Assembly: GCA_023412695.1 (NCBI GenBank) | Contig: JAEYNG010000249.1 | Location: 1 to 5,278, forward strand | From: Planctomycetota bacterium | GTDB taxonomy: Bacteria > Planctomycetota > Phycisphaerae > Phycisphaerales > UBA1924 | Direction: 5' to 3' | Length of the DNA: 5,278 bases | In this document: positions 1 to 3,729 of the stretch, piece after piece | Layout: every line of letters begins with the position of its first letter | Numbering within the stretch: the first letter of the stretch is position 1 | Made by a program: the position numbers and the translations under genes | Notes under the pieces: generated by a model | Told to the model about the DNA's origin: nothing | The model's database searches: none | The model's input: the letters and a program-made list of their open reading frames with translations, nothing else

Positions 1-133
1 CGAGCGGGAGATACGTTTTTGAGAATTGGCGGGGCGGGGGCGGAGGGCGTGTTGCGCCCGGCGCGCGCCAAGTGCGACAGCCTGGTTCAGGGCGTCGGTG
101 CGATGGGAAAATCCGTTAGTACACTCCTTCCCC

Positions 134-388
134 ATGAATCCGCGCAAGCTCTTCGCCAAGCTGGCAAACAATCAGACCAATGTCCGCTTCGGTGAGTTGG
201 TGCGGCTGGCCGAGGCATTTGGGTTTCGCCTTGAACGCAGCGAGGGGAGCCACTTCATTTATCGGAACCGGTCAGTTCGGGAGCACCTGAACTTGCAGAA
301 CGATGGCGGCAAAGCCAAGGCATACCAAGTCCGGCAGTTGCTCAAGCTGATCGAGATGTACAATCTGTCTCCGGAGCAGCGGCGATGA
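134..388 (+). CDS. hicA: HicA-family toxin (mRNA interferase), 84 aa
   Basis: HicA toxins are small double-stranded-RNA-binding-fold ribonucleases that cleave mRNA when free of their HicB partner. What is seen: an 84-residue protein with a helix-rich N-terminus (VRFGELVRLAEAFGF, about residues 17-31), then the hallmark GSHFIY segment at 38-43, whose His40 corresponds to the catalytic histidine of the family. It ends with a GKAKAYQVRQLLKLIEMYNL-type tail typical of the longer HicA subgroup; classic HicA proteins are nearer 60 residues. The ATG at 134 was chosen because homology begins there; the frame is open further upstream (from 26), but that stretch is Arg/Ala-rich and looks non-coding. 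I see no convincing Shine-Dalgarno upstream of 134. The stop codon overlaps the hicB start (ATGA), so the two genes are translationally coupled, toxin first. The assignment is by recalled family motifs. Confidence 0.86.
   Translation: MNPRKLFAKLANNQTNVRFGELVRLAEAFGFRLERSEGSHFIYRNRSVREHLNLQNDGGKAKAYQVRQLLKLIEMYNLSPEQRR
373..376 (+). promoter_or_regulatory. Ribosome binding site for hicB inside the hicA 3' end
   Basis: A GGAG lies 8 nt upstream of the hicB ATG at 385, within the last codons of hicA. It is one of the few convincing Shine-Dalgarno sequences in the window. Together with the 4-nt overlap it would let the antitoxin be translated well even if hicA translation is weak. Its function is inferred from position and sequence only. 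Confidence 0.5.
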
Positions 389-606
389 ACCACAAGTACC
401 ACATCAATCTGTTCTACAGCAAGGAGGATGAAGGCTTTATCGCCGACGTTCCCGATCTGCGGTACTGCTCGGCCTTTGGCCGCACGCCGGAAGATGCGCT
501 CCGCGAAGTGCAGATCGCGATCAAGCTCTGGATTCAGACCGCGCGGAAGCACAAGCAAAGAGTTCCGCCGCCGAAGTACCGACCCGCGATCTATGGCGCG
601 GCGTGA
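385..606 (+). CDS. hicB: HicB-family antitoxin, 73 aa
   Basis: HicB antitoxins bind and neutralise HicA and often repress their own operon. What is seen: the HicB partial RNase-H-like fold signature, with a first strand YHINLFYSKEDEGFIADVPDL (residues 5-25), then the SAFGRTPEDALREVQIAIKLW stretch (29-49) containing the family's G-x-T-xx-(E/D)-A pattern. The C-terminus is short and basic-to-proline-rich (KHKQRVPPPKYRP). There is no room for the ribbon-helix-helix or helix-turn-helix domain that longer HicB proteins carry, so any autoregulation must come from elsewhere or from the complex. The start is fixed by the ATGA overlap with hicA and the GGAG at 373-376. The last 16 bp overlap the convergent membrane-protein gene on the opposite strand. 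Third codon positions contain more A/T than in the FHA-ATPase gene downstream, which fits a mobile toxin-antitoxin module. Confidence 0.88.
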   Translation: MNHKYHINLFYSKEDEGFIADVPDLRYCSAFGRTPEDALREVQIAIKLWIQTARKHKQRVPPPKYRPAIYGAA

Positions 607-1295
607 GCGCTTGAGCGGATTGTCCCACACTCCGGGCACTTGATCATCGCGTCGTCGAGCTGGTAGCCGCAGGCGATGCATTGGCCGCGATACTCGCGCT
701 GGAGGAGCGTGCGCCGGCGATGTTCGAGGATCGCGAAGGGCGTTCCGAACGCGACGATGAGCAGCCAGTAGGGGAGGTCGATCGTGCGCGAGATGTAACC
801 ACCGAAGGCGGATTTGCCAGTGCCGAAACCAAGGATGCGCCAGTCACTTGGTTGCCAACTGAACCACGGGCGACGCTCTCGGCCAATGACCTTTGGCGAA
901 AAGCTAAACGCCTCCCAGCGGAGCTTGTGAGAGAACCGGTCCTTCTCCGCCTCGGCGCTCATGACGCTCAGGTATTCAACGCGCACGAGGCGGAGTTGGT
1001 GCGGATACGTCTGCAGCCCCCGCGTTGTCAGCGTGTACTCCCACGCGCCCATCTGGCCGTCGGGGGTCTGCGTGTTGCGGACGAGCGCACCGCCGGTGTG
1101 GAGAACGGAGAAGCAGCGGAAGGTGGAGAGAAGCCAAAGGGAGGCGAAGAGGAGGGTGAGGGAGGCAAGGACGATCGCCAGTGCGCTGCGGGGTCGACGG
1201 TTCGAGGCGGGCATCGGGAAGGGTATCGGGTTGTTCGGAATGTTGGCGATATCGACGACTGATGCCTGAGTTGCACCGAGAGGTGGTTCATCCAT
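591..1295 (-). CDS. Uncharacterised two-helix membrane protein with C-terminal zinc ribbon, 234 aa
   Basis: Function unknown. From the ATG at 1295 the protein has a polar, Pro-rich N-terminus, a hydrophobic helix at about 37-57 (ALAIVLASLTLLFASLWLL), a roughly 115-residue middle region rich in Trp, Tyr and Arg, and a second hydrophobic helix at about 173-190. A cluster of Arg after helix 2 suggests the C-terminus faces the cytoplasm. It ends in a zinc ribbon with Cys206, Cys209, Cys220 and Cys223 (CIACGYQL...CPECGT). Small membrane proteins with this CxxCGY-CPECG tail are, from memory, common in planctomycetes and mostly unnamed. The frame is open upstream to 1454, but that extension would translate the 44-bp repeat and the 18-bp hairpin, so I reject it. 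An internal ATG at 1214 (MPASNRR, just before helix 1) is a real alternative start; neither start has a clear Shine-Dalgarno. The gene is convergent with hicB and divergent from the transposase. Confidence 0.75.
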   Translation of the reverse strand: MDEPPLGATQASVVDIANIPNNPIPFPMPASNRRPRSALAIVLASLTLLFASLWLLSTFRCFSVLHTGGALVRNTQTPDGQMGAWEYTLTTRGLQTYPHQLRLVRVEYLSVMSAEAEKDRFSHKLRWEAFSFSPKVIGRERRPWFSWQPSDWRILGFGTGKSAFGGYISRTIDLPYWLLIVAFGTPFAILEHRRRTLLQREYRGQCIACGYQLDDAMIKCPECGTIRSSAHAAP

Positions 1296-1317
1296 GCGAT
1301 GCGAGAGCGTCGTCTCC

Positions 1318-1361
1318 CGCCCCTTGGGCGCTCGGTCGTTGCGAGTGGCTTCAGCCGCTCG
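1318..1361 (-). repeat. 44-bp two-hairpin repeat, copy A (inverted)
   Basis: Read on the minus strand, this unit begins with a 20-nt imperfect palindrome (CGAGCGGCTGAAGCCACTCG, one C/A mismatch). An 11-nt linker and a second hairpin CGCCC-AAG-GGGCG follow. It matches copy B at 41 of 44 positions and copy C at 39 of 44 by hand alignment. It ends 22 bp upstream of the zinc-ribbon gene start at 1295, so that gene's promoter either overlaps the repeat or lies elsewhere. Confidence 0.9.
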
Positions 1362-1381
1362 AAGGCGTGATCTATTGCCTT

Positions 1382-1399
1382 TCGGCCCCTTGGGCCGAC
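1382..1399 (-). repeat. 18-bp hairpin repeat, left copy of a perfect inverted pair
   Basis: Its reverse complement GTCGGCCCAAGGGGCCGA is identical over 18 bp to positions 1892-1909. Each copy folds into a 6-bp GC-rich stem with an AAG (or CTT) loop. It lies 36 bp upstream of the transposase start codon and 20 bp from copy A of the 44-bp unit, a spacing close to that on the right side (22 bp). Confidence 0.92.
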
Positions 1400-1435
1400 C
1401 CGCTATTTCCCGTGGCGGTCGAGTATTCTGCCGCC

Positions 1436-1888
1436 ATGCCGCGCTCATGGACACAAAACTACTACCACATTGTTTTCAGCACCAAACGCCGCGAGCAGAC
1501 TGTTTCTGCCGAGATCGAGTCGCGACTCTACCCGTTCGTCGGCGGCATCCTCAAGGATCTCCGGTGCGCCACGCTGGCGATCAGCGGCATGCCCGACCAC
1601 CTGCACGCACTTGTCCGTTACCCACCGGACCTGAGTCACTCCGACATGCTCAAGAACGTCAAGGGCCGGTCGTCTCGTTGGGTCGGCGAGACATTCCCCG
1701 GTTCATCGTGGCGCGGGTGGCAGGAGGGCTTTGGCGGATTCACTGTCAGCCGGTCGCTTGTGCCCAGAGTCGAGGACTACATTCGTCGGCAGAAGGAGCA
1801 CCATCTGCGCCAGACCTACGAGCAGGAGGTCATCGAACTTCACCGACTGCATGACATGCCGTTTGTCGCGGAGGATGTGCTTGATTGA
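1436..1888 (+). CDS. tnpA: IS200-type Y1 (HUH) transposase, 150 aa, apparently intact
   Basis: TnpA proteins of this family are single-strand DNA transposases. They cut next to DNA hairpins with one tyrosine, forming a covalent 5'-phosphotyrosine link, and use a His-x-His pair to hold the metal ion. What is seen: an N-terminal HIVFSTKRRE strand (11-20), the HUH motif DHLH with His55 and His57, a WQEGFGGFTVS segment (95-105), the catalytic Tyr115 in VEDYIRRQKEHH with Gln119 one helical turn later, and a short acidic tail ending VAEDVLD. All expected catalytic residues are present, there is no frameshift, and the length is normal for an IS200-type TnpA. The YIxxQxEHH form separates it from classical RAYT proteins, despite its REP-like flanks. 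The ATG at 1436 is where homology starts; the frame is open back to 1181, but that part reads through the repeats. No Shine-Dalgarno is evident. No TnpB-like gene accompanies it. Confidence 0.94.
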   Translation: MPRSWTQNYYHIVFSTKRREQTVSAEIESRLYPFVGGILKDLRCATLAISGMPDHLHALVRYPPDLSHSDMLKNVKGRSSRWVGETFPGSSWRGWQEGFGGFTVSRSLVPRVEDYIRRQKEHHLRQTYEQEVIELHRLHDMPFVAEDVLD

Positions 1889-1891
1889 ATC

Positions 1892-1909
1892 GTCGGCCCA
1901 AGGGGCCGA
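1892..1909 (+). repeat. 18-bp hairpin repeat, right copy of a perfect inverted pair
   Basis: GTCGGCCCAAGGGGCCGA forms the stem CGGCCC/GGGCCG with an AAG loop at 1894-1908, starting only 3 bp after the transposase stop codon. It is the exact inverse of 1382-1399. A role in ending transcription is possible, but no T-run follows. Its place in the symmetrical repeat set suggests a recognition site for the transposase (inference). Confidence 0.92.
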
Positions 1910-1931
1910 GAGACTGGCATGGCATCGCTAT

Positions 1932-1975
1932 CGAGTGGCTGAAGCCACTCGCAATGACCGAGCGCCCGAGGGGCG
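1932..1975 (+). repeat. 44-bp two-hairpin repeat, copy B
   Basis: The first stem-loop, CGAGTGGCTGAAGCCACTCG, is a perfect palindrome with a TGAA loop. It is followed by an 11-nt linker and the second hairpin CGCCC-GAG-GGGCG. It starts 22 bp after the 18-bp hairpin and is separated from copy C by 23 bp, giving an evenly spaced hairpin series. Confidence 0.92.
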
Positions 1976-1998
1976 AAAGGCCAAGGCTGCAATGCGTC

Positions 1999-2042
1999 CA
2001 AGTTGCTGAAGCCACTTGCAAGGACCGAGCGCCCAAGGGGCG
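1999..2042 (+). repeat. 44-bp two-hairpin repeat, copy C
   Basis: This is a more diverged copy whose first stem-loop is CAAGTTGCTGAAGCCACTTG. Compared with copy B, the second base pair has changed from G-C to A-T on both sides, a compensatory change; one pair (T/C) is mismatched. The second hairpin, CGCCC-AAG-GGGCG, is identical to that of copy A. It lies 42 bp from the serS stop codon. Confidence 0.9.
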
Positions 2043-2060
2043 AAAGGCAGGAGGTCCGAG

Positions 2061-2083
2061 GAGGCCCGGAACCCGTCGGGCTC
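2061..2083 (-). terminator. Possible terminator hairpin after serS
   Basis: Directly beyond the serS stop, read in the serS direction, GAGCCCG and CGGGCCTC can pair with one bulged base around an 8-nt loop. No T-run follows, so it is not a standard intrinsic terminator. Its position right after the stop codon is the main argument for it. Confidence 0.3.
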
Positions 2084-2084
2084 A

Positions 2085-3518
2085 TCAACCGATCTTCGCC
2101 TTCCCGCCCATATATGGCCGAAGCACCGGCGGCACCGTCACTGTGCCGTCGGCGTTCTGCCACATCTCGAGGATCGGGATAAGCAATCGCGGCGATGCGG
2201 CGACGGTGTTGTTCAGCGAGTGGCAGAACACGGTCGCGCCCTTGCCGCCCGCGCCGCCCTCGCGGTAGCGCATGTTCAGCCGGCGGCACTGATAGTCGTA
2301 CAGGCGCGAGGCCGAGTGCGTCTCGCCAAACGCGCCGCTCGGCACGCCGTCCTTGCCCGCTTCGCCGCGGCCGGGCATCCAGCTCTCGACGTCGATCATG
2401 TCCGCGTTCTTGACGCCGAGGTCGCCGGTGCAGCATTGCAGCAGGCGGTAGGGGAGCGCGAGGGATTGCAGGATCTCCTCGACGTATCCGATCATCTTCT
2501 TGTGCCACGCGCGGCTCTCGGCCTCGTCGGCCTTGCAGATGACGACCTGCTCGACCTTGTCGAACTGGTGGATGCGGTAGAGGCCGGCGGTGTCTTTTCC
2601 GGCCGCGCCCGCCTCGCGCCGGAAGCAGGTGCTGACGGTCGTGTACTTCAGCGGGAGCTGGGCCTCGTCGAGGATCTCGCCCTGGTGCAGGCCCATGAGC
2701 CCGACCTCGCCGGTGCCTGTGAGGAAGAGGTCGTTGGCCTCGCCGCGGCGGGATTCCTCGATGTGGTACGCCTGCTCGCGTCCGGCGGGGAAGAAGCCGG
2801 TGCCGACCATGCAGTCCTCGCGGACGAGCACGGGGACGCTCATCGCCTTGAAGCCCTGCTTGAGCGTCATGAAGTCGAAGGCGTAACGCAGCACGGCGTT
2901 GTGAAGCAGGAAGCCGTCGCCGGTGAGGGCGTAGGAGCGGGTGCCGGCCATCTTGACGCCGCGTTCAAAGTCGGCCAGGCCGAGGTCGCGGACAAGTTCC
3001 AGGTGGGTCTTGGGCCGGAAGCCGCGGTTTTCTTCGTATGACTTGTTGGTGTCGAAGCCCCAGGGGCCTTCGCCGGCTTGTGCCGGGGGGTGCCAGCGGC
3101 GGATCTCGACGTTGTCGTCGCTGCCCTTGCCGACGGGGACGTCGGCATCGGGCGGGAGCGGCACGGACAGGAGGATACTGTTGAGCTCGGGTTCGATCGC
3201 GGCGATCTGCGGCTCCAGCGCCTGGATCTTGTCCTTGAGCGCAGCGGGTTTGGCCTTCAGGCCCTCGAGCTCGCGCTCGAGCGCGGCCTTCTCGTCGCCC
3301 TGGGCCTTCTTGATCTGCCCGGCGAGCTTGCCGATCTGCGGGCCGAGGTCCTTCTCGATCGTCCGCTGCTGGGCGCGGAGGCTCTCCTGCTCGGCCTGGA
3401 GCGTCCGGCGCTGCGAGTCGAGGGCCAGCAGGCGGTCGATGTCCACCCGCATGCCCTTGAGCTCGGTGCCGCGGCGGTACTTGTCGGGGTTCTCACGCAG
3501 GTCGCGCAGGTCGATCAT
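2085..3518 (-). CDS. serS: Seryl-tRNA synthetase, 477 aa
   Basis: A cytoplasmic class II synthetase that charges tRNA-Ser with serine via seryl-adenylate. What is seen: the N-terminus MIDLRDLRENPDKYRRG, a charged tRNA-binding coiled-coil arm at about 30-112, a TGE triplet at 269-271 where most bacterial enzymes have TAE, motif 2 with CFRREAG (Arg300, Glu302) and the following HQFDKVEQ. The serine/ATP-binding stretch ETHSAS has Glu399 and Ser402. Motif 3 (435-451) is LNNTVAASPR...ILE with the essential Arg444, and the C-terminus is VLRPYMGG. It is longer than typical bacterial SerRS (about 425 aa), with extra residues near 145-155, 385-397 and 420-428. Motif 3 lacks the usual glycines and resembles eukaryotic SerRS from memory. 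The start at 3518 matches the family N-terminus; the frame stays open upstream, but only as proline-rich translation of C-tracts. There is no Shine-Dalgarno and the leader is pyrimidine-rich. It is divergent from the FHA-ATPase gene. Confidence 0.97.
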   Translation of the reverse strand: MIDLRDLRENPDKYRRGTELKGMRVDIDRLLALDSQRRTLQAEQESLRAQQRTIEKDLGPQIGKLAGQIKKAQGDEKAALERELEGLKAKPAALKDKIQALEPQIAAIEPELNSILLSVPLPPDADVPVGKGSDDNVEIRRWHPPAQAGEGPWGFDTNKSYEENRGFRPKTHLELVRDLGLADFERGVKMAGTRSYALTGDGFLLHNAVLRYAFDFMTLKQGFKAMSVPVLVREDCMVGTGFFPAGREQAYHIEESRRGEANDLFLTGTGEVGLMGLHQGEILDEAQLPLKYTTVSTCFRREAGAAGKDTAGLYRIHQFDKVEQVVICKADEAESRAWHKKMIGYVEEILQSLALPYRLLQCCTGDLGVKNADMIDVESWMPGRGEAGKDGVPSGAFGETHSASRLYDYQCRRLNMRYREGGAGGKGATVFCHSLNNTVAASPRLLIPILEMWQNADGTVTVPPVLRPYMGGKAKIG

Positions 3519-3531
3519 GGCGGCGATGGTA

Positions 3532-3572
3532 GGGGGTGGGGGGAAAGCCGGGGGAAAGGGCGGCGCGGGGGG
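3532..3572 (+). other. Five-tract G-run (potential G-quadruplex) in the divergent intergenic region
   Basis: Five runs of 3-6 G (3532-3536, 3538-3543, 3550-3554, 3558-3560, 3567-3572) are separated by loops of 1, 6, 3 and 6 nt, which meets the usual quadruplex pattern. The region starts 14 bp upstream of the serS start codon. The G-rich strand is the template strand for serS, so the serS leader RNA would be C-rich. If the FHA-ATPase transcript began upstream of 3532 it would carry the G-runs as RNA. A structural or regulatory role is inference; the rest of 3519-3729 shows no further clear element. Confidence 0.55.
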
Positions 3573-3628
3573 CGGTTGCAAGTGGTTGGGCGGTCTGGAG
3601 ATGGCGTCAGGAGCGGGTAGCCACCGAT

Positions 3629-3634
3629 AAGGGG
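3629..3634 (+). promoter_or_regulatory. Shine-Dalgarno-like AAGGGG for an alternative ATPase start
   Basis: AAGGGG lies 8 nt upstream of an in-frame ATG at 3643, which would add 29 residues to the FHA-ATPase. Against this, the TATGAT at 3642-3647 could instead be a -10 box, placing the transcript start after 3650 and leaving 3730 as the start. That start has a looser AGAGGG at 3711-3716. The sequence alone does not settle the matter. Confidence 0.35.
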
Positions 3635-3729
3635 TTTTCAGTATGATGTACGCAGGCGCGTCAGTTCCCCGTGCCGATCGGAAGGCGCCCGCAGGCAAGC
3701 GTCAGCTCTCAGAGGGTGTGTTCTCGCTT

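Larger units (their letters stand above)
1318..2042 (+). mobile_element. IS200-type transposase cassette flanked by inverted hairpin repeats
   Basis: The Y1 transposase gene (1436-1888) sits between hairpin-forming repeats in mirror-image order. To the left are a 44-bp unit and an 18-bp hairpin, both in minus orientation. To the right are the same 18-bp hairpin and then two 44-bp units in plus orientation. The 18-bp hairpins begin 36 bp before the start codon and 3 bp after the stop codon. This symmetrical flanking resembles RAYT transposases with their REP repeats rather than a plain IS200/IS605 element, whose end hairpins are not inverted relative to each other. The boundaries given are the outer repeat edges; I cannot see target duplications or true element ends. 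The left repeats lie just upstream of the zinc-ribbon gene and the right ones just beyond the serS stop. Confidence 0.7.

Noticed and set aside
45..69. Hairpin GGGCG-TGTTG-CGCCC followed by the palindrome GGCGCGCGCC near the left edge, as a terminator of an upstream gene
   Set aside because: There is no T-run and no visible upstream gene; short GC palindromes are expected by chance in sequence this GC-rich.
681..1262. Plus-strand open frames opposite the membrane-protein gene
   Set aside because: There is no domain signal and the composition is charged and repetitive, whereas the minus strand shows two membrane helices and a zinc ribbon.
1296..1454. 53-residue N-terminal extension of the zinc-ribbon membrane protein
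   Set aside because: It would translate the 44-bp repeat and the 18-bp hairpin and would overlap the start of the transposase gene. Repeat-derived sequence is an unlikely protein start.
1889..1931. An omega-RNA or guide RNA next to the transposase, as in IS605 elements
   Set aside because: There is no TnpB-like or IscB-like gene in the window, and the downstream structure is explained by the same repeats that occur upstream.
1318..2042. CRISPR array
   Set aside because: The repeats are only three, are inverted about the transposase, and have hairpins separated by related 20-23-nt segments. There are no direct repeats with unique spacers and no cas genes.
2016..3041. Plus-strand open frame of 341 codons opposite serS
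   Set aside because: It begins inside repeat copy C and has Val/Ala/Leu/Glu-rich antisense composition, while the minus strand encodes an unmistakable seryl-tRNA synthetase.
3519..3698. 60-residue N-terminal extension of serS
   Set aside because: The extension is proline-rich because it translates the C-tracts of the intergenic region; the known SerRS N-terminus MIDLRDLRENP begins at 3518.
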